From the NCBI RefSeq assembly GCF_003692615.1, contig NZ_CP023540.1, forward strand, positions 2,522,304 to 2,586,303: DNA of 64,000 nt, written 5' to 3'. The stretch is from Chryseobacterium sp. 6424. GTDB taxonomy: Bacteria; Bacteroidota; Bacteroidia; Flavobacteriales; Weeksellaceae. The notes beneath the pieces are model-generated. The model saw nothing but the letters and a program-made list of their open reading frames with translations, was not told the DNA's origin and ran no database searches. Of the stretch, positions 25,670-34,062 are shown one piece after another; position 1 is the first letter of the stretch, and every line of letters starts with the position of its first letter. The position numbers were made by a program, and so were the translations under genes.

Positions 25670-27046
25670 ATGATAAAGGACATCGGGGATTTTAAAGACG
25701 TATTTTTCATTGGTATCGCCGGTGTTGGGATGAGTGCGGTGGCACAATATCTTCGTGGAATTGGCAAAAATGTATCGGGCAGCGACCGTTATTTCCAGCC
25801 TGATATTTATAACAAAACACGCGAACAACTTGAAAACGAGGGCATAACCTGTTTCCTACAAGATGGTAGCGGGATCACAATAACTACAGAATTGGTGGTG
25901 GTTTCTACCGCTATTGAAGATACCGTTCCGGAAGTCCAGAAAGCTAAAGAACTGGGAATCCCTATTATCAAAAGAAGTGAGTTACTCGCTATAATTGCCC
26001 AAAGTAAAAAAACAATCGCGGTAGCGGGGACTTCAGGTAAATCGACTACCTCCGCAATGCTTTACCAAATTCTACTGGATGCCGAACTGCAACCGAGCAT
26101 TATTTCAGGGGCCGGACTTACAAGCATCATCCGACAAGGGAAAATTGGCAATGCCGCAGTAGGAAAAGGCGAGTGGCTTATCATCGAAGCTGATGAAAGC
26201 GACGGGTCGGTGGTACAATATCATCCGCACGTGGGTCTCTTACTTAATATTGACAAAGACCATCAGGAAATTGATGAACTGATAGATCTATTCACAGTTT
26301 TTAAGCATAATACCAAAAGTTTATTTATTGTAAACCAATCTCATACCTTGGCTAAAACATTGTCTGTAGATGCGGGCTATGATTTTGGATTTGAAGATAC
26401 ACACGCAAAATATTCAGCCCATAATTTTACTCAAAACGCATTTACCTTAAATTTTGAAGTGCTTGGGCAGCTATTCACGATGAACGCTATCGGGCGGCAT
26501 TCCGTAGAAAATGCCACAGCGGCAATTGCAGTAGCCAACCAGATTGGCGTAAGTCTCGAAATCTGTGCAAAAAGTCTCCAGAAATATGAAGGTATTTACC
26601 GCCGTCACCAGATTTTGGGACAGAAAAACGGCGTTTGGGTAATCGATGATTATGCACACAATCCAGCCAAATGTGCCGCTTCTATACGGGCCTGTCAGCC
26701 ACTGGCAAAAAAGGTGATAGCCTGGTTTCAGCCACATGGCTATGGGCCTACAAGATTCCTGAGAAAAGATTTCGCTGAAGAGATTTCTGCGGCGCTTCGG
26801 CCCGAAGATGAAATATGGATGAGCGAAATCTTCTATGCCGGTGGTACCGCTGTAAAAGATATTTCTGCAAACGACTTGGTTGAAGATATTAAGCAAACTG
26901 GCAAAAAAGCCTATTTTATAGAGGATCGTAATGATTTTATTGATGCCGTCAGACCTCATCTTTCGCACGGTACGGTATTATTGCTCATGGGTGCGCGCGA
27001 TCCTGGACTTGAAGAGTACTGCAAAAATCTATTTGAAAAATTATAG
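25670..27046 (+). CDS. Mur ligase family protein, MurC/Mpl-like
   Basis: 458 residues with the three-domain Mur ligase layout. The N-terminal Rossmann motif is FFIGIAGVGMSAVAQYL, the ATP loop is VAGTSGKSTTSAML at about residue 118, and the metal/substrate block is EADESDGSV. The C-domain includes WVIDDYAHNPAK. The overall pattern is UDP-MurNAc:L-Ala ligase-like, but the loop reads GTSGKST rather than the usual GTHGKTT. It may be a MurC paralogue or a recycling-type ligase; the dcw-cluster murC is not in this window. Confidence 0.75.
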   Translation: MIKDIGDFKDVFFIGIAGVGMSAVAQYLRGIGKNVSGSDRYFQPDIYNKTREQLENEGITCFLQDGSGITITTELVVVSTAIEDTVPEVQKAKELGIPIIKRSELLAIIAQSKKTIAVAGTSGKSTTSAMLYQILLDAELQPSIISGAGLTSIIRQGKIGNAAVGKGEWLIIEADESDGSVVQYHPHVGLLLNIDKDHQEIDELIDLFTVFKHNTKSLFIVNQSHTLAKTLSVDAGYDFGFEDTHAKYSAHNFTQNAFTLNFEVLGQLFTMNAIGRHSVENATAAIAVANQIGVSLEICAKSLQKYEGIYRRHQILGQKNGVWVIDDYAHNPAKCAASIRACQPLAKKVIAWFQPHGYGPTRFLRKDFAEEISAALRPEDEIWMSEIFYAGGTAVKDISANDLVEDIKQTGKKAYFIEDRNDFIDAVRPHLSHGTVLLLMGARDPGLEEYCKNLFEKL

Positions 27047-27781
27047 ATGTCGGGGATTTTATACTTTGTTCCAACACCTGTCGGGAATTTAGAGGATATG
27101 ACGTTCAGGGCCATTAAAGTGCTGAAAGAAGCAGATTATATCCTTTGTGAAGATACACGGACTTCGGGCGTCCTTCTGAAACATTACGAAATATCGAAAC
27201 CGCTGAAAGCGTACCATCTTCATAACGAGCATCAGGCAACCCAAAAAGTAATTGAAGACCTGAAGAACGGCCAAAACATTGCCCTAATCACCGATGCCGG
27301 CACCCCCGGAATTTCAGATCCCGGTTATCTGCTTGCAAAAGCCGCCGCCGAAGAAAACCTTGAGATATTGTGCCTGCCGGGCGCTACCGCATTCGTTCCG
27401 GCGTTGGTAGTCTCTGGTCTGCCCAATAATGAGTTCCTTTTTGCGGGCTTCTTACCACAGAAAAAAGGTCGGCAAACCAAGCTACAGCAACTGGCGGCCG
27501 AAAACAAAACGATCGTCCTCTACGAAAGTCCACATAAAATAAACACGACTTTGGAGCAGATCAAAGAGTTCTTCGGCGACCATACACAGATAAGCCTCAG
27601 CCGCGAGATTTCAAAGAAATTTGAGGAAACCAAACGCGGAACAATCAGCGAGTTAATCGAATTCTCTAAAACCAAAACTTTAAAAGGCGAAATTGTATTG
27701 GTCATCAATAATACCGCACACCAGAATACAGAAAAACCAACGCGCCTGAGTACAAATAAATATAAAAACACAGAAAATTAA
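27047..27781 (+). CDS. rsmI: 16S rRNA (cytidine1402-2'-O)-methyltransferase RsmI
   Basis: 244 residues of the tetrapyrrole-methylase fold. The signature FVPTPVGNLEDMTFRAI begins at residue 7; CEDTRTSGVLL and ITDAGTPGISDPG follow, then PGATAFVPALVVSGLP. It methylates C1402 in the decoding centre. Its ATG follows the stop of the Mur ligase gene without a gap, so translation is probably coupled. fabG follows 9 bp later. Confidence 0.96.
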   Translation: MSGILYFVPTPVGNLEDMTFRAIKVLKEADYILCEDTRTSGVLLKHYEISKPLKAYHLHNEHQATQKVIEDLKNGQNIALITDAGTPGISDPGYLLAKAAAEENLEILCLPGATAFVPALVVSGLPNNEFLFAGFLPQKKGRQTKLQQLAAENKTIVLYESPHKINTTLEQIKEFFGDHTQISLSREISKKFEETKRGTISELIEFSKTKTLKGEIVLVINNTAHQNTEKPTRLSTNKYKNTEN

Positions 27782-27790
27782 ACAGATAAC

Positions 27791-28534
27791 ATGGGATTAT
27801 TAGAAGGAAAAGTAGCACTTATTACCGGTGCCACACGCGGAATTGGGAAAGGCATCGCCGAGGTTTTCGCCCGCGAGGGAGCCAAAGTCGCTTTCACCTA
27901 TGCCGGTTCGGTAGATAAGGCACAGGCATTGGAACAAGACTTAAGCCAGATCACACAGGCAAAAGGATACCAGTCTGACGCGTCAGATTATGACGCCGCG
28001 CAAAAACTGGTAGAGGATGTGATGGCAGAATTCGGTAAAATCGATATCCTCATCAACAACGCCGGGATTACCCGCGATAACCTGATGCTCCGGATGTCAA
28101 AAGATGACTGGGATACCATCATCAAAGCCAACCTCGATTCTGTTTTCAACCTTACAAAAGCAGTCATTAAACCAATGATGAAAGCCAAATCCGGCTCCAT
28201 CATCAACATGACCTCCGTGGTAGGCGTTAAGGGCAATGCAGGACAGGCAAACTATGCCGCGTCAAAAGCTGGCGTCATTGGCTTCTCAAAATCTATCGCG
28301 CTCGAGTTAGGTTCGCGCAACATCCGTTGCAATGCGGTAGCGCCTGGATTCATTGAAACCGAGATGACGGCCGCACTCGATGAAAAAACAGTTCAGGGCT
28401 GGCGAGAGGGCATACCTTTGAAGCGTGGCGGCCAACCTGAAGATGTGGCCAACGCCTGTGTATTCCTCGGCTCAGATATGTCAGCGTACATCACCGGACA
28501 GGTACTCAACGTAGATGGCGGAATGCTTACTTAG
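27791..28534 (+). CDS. fabG: 3-oxoacyl-[acyl-carrier-protein] reductase FabG
   Basis: 247 residues. This SDR reduces beta-ketoacyl-ACP in fatty-acid elongation. The NADPH motif is ITGATRGIGKGIAEVFA, NNAGITRDNLMLRM is the FabG-specific loop, the catalytic Ser is in MTSVVGVKGNAGQ, and the YxxxK pair is in YAASKAG. The C-terminus GQVLNVDGGMLT is typical. The stop codon TAG is the first part of the REP-like element that follows. Confidence 0.96.
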   Translation: MGLLEGKVALITGATRGIGKGIAEVFAREGAKVAFTYAGSVDKAQALEQDLSQITQAKGYQSDASDYDAAQKLVEDVMAEFGKIDILINNAGITRDNLMLRMSKDDWDTIIKANLDSVFNLTKAVIKPMMKAKSGSIINMTSVVGVKGNAGQANYAASKAGVIGFSKSIALELGSRNIRCNAVAPGFIETEMTAALDEKTVQGWREGIPLKRGGQPEDVANACVFLGSDMSAYITGQVLNVDGGMLT

Positions 28535-28645
28535 GAGCTTGCGGGCATAGGTCCTCTTCAAGACCCGTCCCGCTGTCCGCTGTATCTCCGGCGGCGCTTA
28601 CGCGCGCCGGAGATACAGCGGACAGCGGGGCTAAAACAAAGGCAC
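28532..28645 (+). repeat. REP-like hairpin element, copy 3 (25-bp perfect stem)
   Basis: It begins TAGGAGCTTG, with the fabG stop as its first three bases. A perfect 25-bp inverted repeat follows (28569-28593 with 28605-28629, 11-nt loop), then GGGGCTAAAA. The opening and closing words are shared with the element at 51315-51440 (AGGAGCTTG, CCCGCTGTC, CGGGGCTAAAA). No transposase is nearby. The stem would be very stable in RNA and could protect or terminate the upstream transcript. Confidence 0.7.
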
Positions 28646-28658
28646 CAACTTATAATTA

Positions 28659-28682
28659 AAAACCGCGACTAGTCGCGGTTTT
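28659..28682. terminator. Rho-independent terminator after fabG
   Basis: A perfect 24-bp palindrome with arms AAAACCGCGACT and AGTCGCGGTTTT, followed by T-rich sequence. It can fold on either strand and separates the fabG side from the tandem array. Confidence 0.85.
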
Positions 28683-28692
28683 GTTATTTAAT

Positions 28693-29175
28693 CATTTCTA
28701 AAAGTTGCGGAGCCATTTCTAAAGTTTGCGGAGTCATTTCTAAAGCTTGCGGAGTCATTTGTAAAGCTTGCGGAGCCATTTCTAAAAGTTGCGGAGCCAT
28801 TTCTAAAACTTGCGGAGTCATTTCTAAAGCTTGCGGAGCCATTTCTAAAGTTTGCGGAGTCATTTCTAAAGTTTGCGGAGCCATTTCTAAAGTTTGCGGA
28901 GTCATTTGTAAAGCTTGCGGAGTCATTTGTAAAGCTTGCGGAGCCATTTCTAAAGCTTGCGGAGCCATTTCTAAAACTTGCGGAGCCATTTCTAAAACTT
29001 GCGGAGTCATTTGTAAAACTTGCGGAGTCATTTCTAAAACTTGCGGAATTATTTCTACATCTCGTTAAGTCATTTCTACACCTCGCTGAACCATTTCTAT
29101 ACTTTACGGAGCAATTTTTAATCGTTGCAGTCCCATTTCTAAGAGTCACAGACTCATTTCTGTATGTGACAGAAT
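28693..29175. repeat. Tandem array of 23 units of 21 bp
   Basis: The unit is CATTTCTAAAGCTTGCGGAGC. Units 1-17 (28693-29049) are nearly identical. Units 18-23 (29050-29175) decay progressively but keep the CATTTCT start and the 21-bp step. Most variation among the good units falls at four places: base 6 (C or G), bases 10-11 and base 21 (C or T). Because 21 is divisible by 3, two minus-strand frames stay open, giving heptads of the types MAPQALE (28684-29031) and RNGSASF (28688-29149). The plus strand also has two open frames, but without ATG. No clear RBS or signal peptide supports a protein. It lies between the 3' ends of fabG and guaC. Confidence 0.9.
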
Positions 29176-29238
29176 TCGTCGTCGCACCAAACTTGCTTAT
29201 GCTTACATCCTTTTACTTAGTTCATACAGTTTGCTGGC

Positions 29239-30276
29239 CTATGCCCCGAACACTTCATTATGTTGTTCGGCAACACGTATGAAAGTCGTCCTTTTCGAAA
29301 GTTCTTTCAGTTGCGAGGCACCAACATAGGTGCAGGTAGATCGTACGCCGCCTAATATGTCTTTTACGGTGTCATCCACATTTCCTTTGTAAGGTACTTT
29401 TACAGTCTTTCCTTCCGAAGCCCGGTACTCCGCGACACCACCGGCATGCTTTTCCATTGCGGTCTGCGAGCTCATGCCATAGAACAGGCGGTATTTCTTG
29501 CCGTCTTCTTCCACCATATCGCCACCGCTTTCCTCATGCCCGGCAAACATACCACCCAGCATCACGAAGTCTGCGCCACCACCAAAGGCTTTGGCTACAT
29601 CGCCCGGTATCTTGCAGCCACCATCTGAAATAATATGCCCGCCAAGGCCATGCGCGGCATCTGCACATTCTATAATCGCGGAAAGTTGCGGATAGCCGAC
29701 ACCGGTTTTTATTCTTGTGGTACATACGGAGCCGGGCCCGATGCCTACTTTAATAATGTCGGCACCGGCTAGGATAAGTTCTTCTACCATTTCACCGGTC
29801 ACTACATTTCCTGCGATGATGGTAATTTCAGGGTACAGTTGTCTTGAGCGTTTTACAAACTCCACGAAATGTTCCGAATAGCCGTTTGCTACATCAATGC
29901 AGAGAAACTGTAATTTCGGGTGGTTTTTTAGAATTTGGCCGATCTTTTCCTCATCAGCTTCGCCGGTACCGGTGCTTAAGGCGATATGCGGATAGATGTC
30001 TGGGTTTTCGTTTAGGAAAGTGTGCCATTCCTCTACCGGGTAATGTTTATGAACCGCGGTCATGATCTGGTGTTGTGCCAGTGCTTTGGCCATTTCAAAG
30101 GTGCCTACCGTATCCATGTTTGCGGCAATAAGCGGCACGCCTGTCCAGCTTTTACCGGAATTGCGGAAGCTGAAGGTTCTTTCAAGACTTACCTGTGAGC
30201 GGGATTTCAAAGTGGATCTTTTTGGGCGAATCATCACATCTTTGAAGCCCAGCTTTATTTCATATTCTATACGCAT
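29239..30276 (-). CDS. guaC: GMP reductase
   Basis: 345 residues, matching the GuaC size and lacking the CBS domains of IMP dehydrogenase. It deaminates GMP to IMP with NADPH. The N-terminus [19 protein letters not shown] is GuaC-like, and the catalytic Cys lies in [40 protein letters not shown] is the phosphate-binding region. It closes the leftward unit surE-HD-guaC, starting 3 bp after the HD gene stop. Confidence 0.95.
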   Translation of the reverse strand: MRIEYEIKLGFKDVMIRPKRSTLKSRSQVSLERTFSFRNSGKSWTGVPLIAANMDTVGTFEMAKALAQHQIMTAVHKHYPVEEWHTFLNENPDIYPHIALSTGTGEADEEKIGQILKNHPKLQFLCIDVANGYSEHFVEFVKRSRQLYPEITIIAGNVVTGEMVEELILAGADIIKVGIGPGSVCTTRIKTGVGYPQLSAIIECADAAHGLGGHIISDGGCKIPGDVAKAFGGGADFVMLGGMFAGHEESGGDMVEEDGKKYRLFYGMSSQTAMEKHAGGVAEYRASEGKTVKVPYKGNVDDTVKDILGGVRSTCTYVGASQLKELSKRTTFIRVAEQHNEVFGA

Positions 30277-30279
30277 AAT

Positions 30280-30843
30280 TTATCTTTTATTTCGGCGAAG
30301 GTTTGCAAGGGCGTTGTTTACGGTGTCGGTAGCTTTCTGATAAAGCATGGGATCGCCCTGATCCATCTTCCGGAGGTTGGCACGGCACTCATGAAGGAAA
30401 ACATGGGCAAAAGACGGATCATGTACGACAATCTCGTCGCAATTATCGATAATATCCGCATATTTGATGGTTTGCGCGTCAGGATGTATTTCGGCCATCC
30501 GCTGGTTTTCTTTGTCTTTCCGGGCGCGGCGGTTTAGCTTTGGGTATGCTTCTTTGGTATAGACATCAGTTAAATCTACAATTAAGCGCACCGCGTGCGC
30601 GGTTTTGTCTTGCGGTAAAAGTTGACTGAGGAAATACTCAATCTCACGTTCGGTGACAGGCGTATCTTCAAGTACATCATGCAGTAAGGCGGCGGCTAGA
30701 ACAGCCACATCATCTGTGTAGTTCCTACAGTTGTTCATGACGCGTATGGGGTGAACCATGTAGCGGTCTGGGGTATATTTACGCCTTTGGTCGCCATGTG
30801 CGCGGTCGCCGAAATCCGTTATGTTCTGTAAGATTTCTTCCAT
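30280..30843 (-). CDS. HD-domain hydrolase resembling the (p)ppGpp hydrolase domain of SpoT
   Basis: 187 residues from the ATG at 30843; the upstream start at 30870 would be TTG. The order HPIRVMNN, ALLHDVLEDTPV and IKYADIIDN follows the H...HDxxED...ND pattern of RSH hydrolase domains, and the short length matches single-domain Mesh1-like small alarmone hydrolases. No synthetase or TGS domain is present. Its place between surE and guaC links it to nucleotide turnover. Alarmone hydrolysis is inference. Confidence 0.75.
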   Translation of the reverse strand: MEEILQNITDFGDRAHGDQRRKYTPDRYMVHPIRVMNNCRNYTDDVAVLAAALLHDVLEDTPVTEREIEYFLSQLLPQDKTAHAVRLIVDLTDVYTKEAYPKLNRRARKDKENQRMAEIHPDAQTIKYADIIDNCDEIVVHDPSFAHVFLHECRANLRKMDQGDPMLYQKATDTVNNALANLRRNKR

Positions 30844-30882
30844 GTGGGTTATTTCGCGGAAGATCTTCAAAAGCTGTTCCGT

Positions 30883-31650
30883 TTAAAACTTCATCACCTC
30901 GGTAAGTTCTGCAAGATATTCATGTGCGGTAAGATCGAATTTTACCGGGACGATAGAGATGTAGCCTTCCGAAAGTGCCGTTTCATCAGCGTTTTTGCTC
31001 GAATCCATATTATTGAAATAGCCTGAAAGCCAGAAGTACTTTTTCCCGTGCGGGTTTATTCTTTCATCAAAACTTTCTTCCCATTTCGCGTTGGCCTGTT
31101 TGCACACCCTGATGCCTTTAATGTCTTCTTTATTAAGTTTGGGGATGTTCACATTCAGTACGATACCTTTGGGCATGGGCTTTTCCAGTACTTTTTTTAC
31201 GATATTCTGGATGTAGTCTTTGGCTTGGGTAAAGTCGGCCTCCCACGAAAAATCAAGTAATGAGAAGCCGATGGCCTGTAAGCCTTCGACGCCCGCTTCT
31301 ACCGCGGCTGACATGGTACCAGAGTAGATGACGTTGATGGAAGAATTGGCACCGTGGTTAATACCGGAAACCACCAGATCCGGACGGCGTGGCAAGATTT
31401 TATCGAGCGCGAACTTTACACAGTCCACCGGCGTACCGCTAAGCGAATAATCTTTCTGTGGCCCATCAAGGTTGATTTCTTCAAAAGTGAGGGTTGAATT
31501 GATGGTTATGGCGTGGCCTTTTCCGCTTTGCGGCGAGTTGGGTGCTACTACGATGACTTCGCCGATCTCATTCATGAACTCCACCAGATTCCGGATGCCG
31601 GGTGCGGTAATGCCATCATCATTGGTTACTAATATCAGGGGTTTTTGCAT
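30883..31650 (-). CDS. surE: 5'/3'-nucleotidase SurE
   Basis: 255 residues. SurE is a metal-dependent nucleoside monophosphatase linked to stationary-phase survival. The metal site opens in LVTNDDGITAPGI with its DD pair; SGTPVDCVKFAL and SGINHGANSSINVIYSGT complete the active site. It is the first gene of surE-HD-guaC, with a TATTTTTG promoter-like box at 31667-31674. Confidence 0.96.
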   Translation of the reverse strand: MQKPLILVTNDDGITAPGIRNLVEFMNEIGEVIVVAPNSPQSGKGHAITINSTLTFEEINLDGPQKDYSLSGTPVDCVKFALDKILPRRPDLVVSGINHGANSSINVIYSGTMSAAVEAGVEGLQAIGFSLLDFSWEADFTQAKDYIQNIVKKVLEKPMPKGIVLNVNIPKLNKEDIKGIRVCKQANAKWEESFDERINPHGKKYFWLSGYFNNMDSSKNADETALSEGYISIVPVKFDLTAHEYLAELTEVMKF

Positions 31651-31666
31651 TCGTTTTTGTTTTATT

Positions 31667-31674
31667 CAAAAATA
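31667..31674 (-). promoter_or_regulatory. Flavobacterial -7 box for surE
   Basis: TATTTTTG on the minus strand, 17 bp before the surE ATG, matching TAnnTTTG. A plus-strand counterpart TAATTTTG at 31710-31717 may serve the divergent protease gene. Confidence 0.4.
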
Positions 31675-31785
31675 CTTAAAAATATAGTGTACGAATATAA
31701 ATAAGGTATTAATTTTGATACTTTGTAAAATCCTGTAACAAAAGGGAAGAATCCCTAACAAATCTGAAAATTACACCCTTTATAT

Positions 31786-33906
31786 ATGTTCAAAAAATTA
31801 AAATTCAATACTTTACTACTTTTCATTCCGCTTACCAGTCTTGTATTCTGCTTCAATTCACCGAAAAACGATGATGAGAAGATGTCGACAATCATGGTCA
31901 GTGTAAAAAATACGCTCAGCTACCTGCACTACTCACCAAAACCGATAAATGATGCTTACTCGCAACAGGTGTACGATAAGTATTTTGATATGATCGATGC
32001 GTCTAAGCGCTATTTCCTTCAATCGGATATGAATGAATTTGTGAAGCACCGTAACCGTTTGGATGATTATTTAAACCAAGGAAACCTCACTTTTTACAAG
32101 CTTACGATCGATCGGCTTTACCAGCGCGTGGATGAGATTGATAAAATAACGCAGGATATCTTCAGTAAACCCATCAACCTCGATGAAGATGAAACGCTGA
32201 TCCTGGAGCCAAAACTGAAGAAAAACCCTACCAACGCCGCGGAATTTTCCATGGAGTGGAAGAAATACATCAAATATAACATCCTACAGGAAATGGAGTC
32301 GCTTACCGCCAAAGAAGAAATGCAGAAAGAAAAGAAAGACTCTGTACAGCGGTACAAACTTAAAGATACCATTAAACTCGTGATCCTGACACCGGAAGAA
32401 AAACGCCTGAAAGCCACCGAAGAAGTGAAAGACTTGGTGACCGATACCTTCCGGAGGTTCAAAAAGAGAAACAAGATGGATTGGTTTACCGTTCACATGA
32501 ATGCCTATACCGAAGTGTTCGATCCCCATACCAACTATTATTCACCTAAAAACAAAGAGGATTTTGACACACAGTTTACAGGTAAAGTAATAGGGATTGG
32601 TGCAATCATTCAGGAGAAGAAAGGCTATCTGCATCTTGGTGCACTCACAATCGGTGCCCCAGCCTGGAAGTCTAAACAACTCTCTGAAGGCGATAAAATC
32701 CTTAAAGTAAAATCTAAACCCAATGAAGACGCCGTAAATGTCGTAGGTATGCTATCTGATGAAGCCGTGCGCCTGATCCGTGGGGAAAAAGGGACCAAAG
32801 TCACGCTAACTGTAGAAAAAAAGGATAAGACCATTAAAGAAGTGACCATGATTCGTGAAGAAGTAGCCATTGAAGATACTTTTGCCCGAAGCATTATCGT
32901 AAACACAGCAGACGGTAAGAAATATGGCTTCATCAACCTGCCAAGTTTCAATGCAGATTTCGAAGATGCCAAAGGCAGGAACGCTTCGGATGATATAAAA
33001 AACGAACTGATTAAACTTAAAGCACAGAACGTTCAGGGGATTATACTCGACTTACGTAACAACGGTGGTGGCAGCTTAACCGAAGTGGGCGATATCCTCG
33101 GGTTGTTTATGAATACAGGCCCTTATGTTCAGGTAAAAGACGGCAACGGAAAGATTCAGACCCTGAAAAACAAGACCAGCACCCCGATATGGACTGGTCC
33201 GCTGGTAATCATGCAGAATGAGTTATCGGCTTCAGCTTCAGAGATTCTGGCAGGTGCGGTGCAGGATTACGGCCGCGGCATCGTGATTGGTTCGCCACAA
33301 TCCTTCGGGAAAGGTACGGTGCAGACTTTTGTAGATCTCAACCGTTTTCTAAACACCAATGATGATTTCGGTTCCTTGAAGCTGACCATCCAGAAATTCT
33401 ACCGCGTAACCGGCGAATCTACCCAGAGACGCGGAATTGAATCTGACATCAAAATGAAAGATTTCTTCACCTATGCTGAAATCGGTGAACGTTATAATGA
33501 TTACGCACTGGCTTGGGATAAGATTCCTGCGGTGCCCTATCAGCCTGTTAACACGCTTTCTCTTGCCACCTTACAGAACGGTATTGAAGCCCGTTTGGCT
33601 AAGAACGTAAATTATCAACTCATGCAAGAATCTGCAAAATGGAAAGAGAACTTGGATAAGGAGGAATCTATTCCACTGAACCAGAACAAATTCCGGCAGA
33701 TAATGGCTGAAAGAAAAGCGCAGATCGAAAAATTCCGTGCGCTTGAAAAATATAACAACGGCCTGAAATTCACGCTGAACCCTGATGAGGTGGTTCGCGA
33801 GAAAAAAGATGAAGCTTTCGCCAAGAAAACCCAGAACTGGACTAAAAACTTACAGCGCGACCTTTACTTACAGGAAGCTGTAAACATCATAGGAGATATG
33901 AGATAA
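31786..33906 (+). CDS. Carboxy-terminal processing peptidase (tail-specific protease, S41)
   Basis: 706 residues. The N-terminus is hydrophobic and ends in VFCFNS, consistent with a signal or lipoprotein-like leader. A long helical region precedes a PDZ domain (about 255-345) and the S41 protease core, with the Ser in ELSASASEILAGAVQDYG and the general-base Lys in SFGKGTVQT. The C-terminal DUF3340-like domain makes it a Prc/Tsp-type rather than short CtpA-type enzyme. It degrades or trims periplasmic proteins at their C-termini. It is a single gene with a strong terminator. Confidence 0.93.
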   Translation: MFKKLKFNTLLLFIPLTSLVFCFNSPKNDDEKMSTIMVSVKNTLSYLHYSPKPINDAYSQQVYDKYFDMIDASKRYFLQSDMNEFVKHRNRLDDYLNQGNLTFYKLTIDRLYQRVDEIDKITQDIFSKPINLDEDETLILEPKLKKNPTNAAEFSMEWKKYIKYNILQEMESLTAKEEMQKEKKDSVQRYKLKDTIKLVILTPEEKRLKATEEVKDLVTDTFRRFKKRNKMDWFTVHMNAYTEVFDPHTNYYSPKNKEDFDTQFTGKVIGIGAIIQEKKGYLHLGALTIGAPAWKSKQLSEGDKILKVKSKPNEDAVNVVGMLSDEAVRLIRGEKGTKVTLTVEKKDKTIKEVTMIREEVAIEDTFARSIIVNTADGKKYGFINLPSFNADFEDAKGRNASDDIKNELIKLKAQNVQGIILDLRNNGGGSLTEVGDILGLFMNTGPYVQVKDGNGKIQTLKNKTSTPIWTGPLVIMQNELSASASEILAGAVQDYGRGIVIGSPQSFGKGTVQTFVDLNRFLNTNDDFGSLKLTIQKFYRVTGESTQRRGIESDIKMKDFFTYAEIGERYNDYALAWDKIPAVPYQPVNTLSLATLQNGIEARLAKNVNYQLMQESAKWKENLDKEESIPLNQNKFRQIMAERKAQIEKFRALEKYNNGLKFTLNPDEVVREKKDEAFAKKTQNWTKNLQRDLYLQEAVNIIGDMR

Positions 33907-33927
33907 CCTTTCAAGAAAAACAGAATT

Positions 33928-33955
33928 AAACCACCATTTTTATGGTGGTTTTCTT
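33928..33955 (+). terminator. Rho-independent terminator of the processing peptidase gene
   Basis: Arms AAACCACCAT (33928-33937) and ATGGTGGTTT (33942-33951) with loop TTTT, then T-rich sequence. Confidence 0.9.
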
Positions 33956-34003
33956 GTTTTCTACCATTCAGTATGCATTTTCAACGGTTCAGTACGAAAT
34001 AAT

Positions 34004-34033
34004 TTGAGCGCGTCTTTAGCAAGTATATATTTG
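34004..34033 (+). promoter_or_regulatory. Complete flavobacterial promoter (TTG-N19-TATATTTG)
   Basis: A -33 TTG at 34004-34006 is followed after 19 bp by TATATTTG at 34026-34033, matching the Flavobacterium consensus TTG-N17-23-TAnnTTTG. The ATG of the hydrolase is 29 bp further on. It is the clearest promoter in the window. Confidence 0.65.
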
Positions 34034-34062
34034 CTTCCATCATTTAAAAGCAGCATACTATT

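Noticed and set aside
28693..29175. CRISPR array
   Set aside because: The 21-bp units are directly contiguous with no spacers, and no cas genes are in the window.
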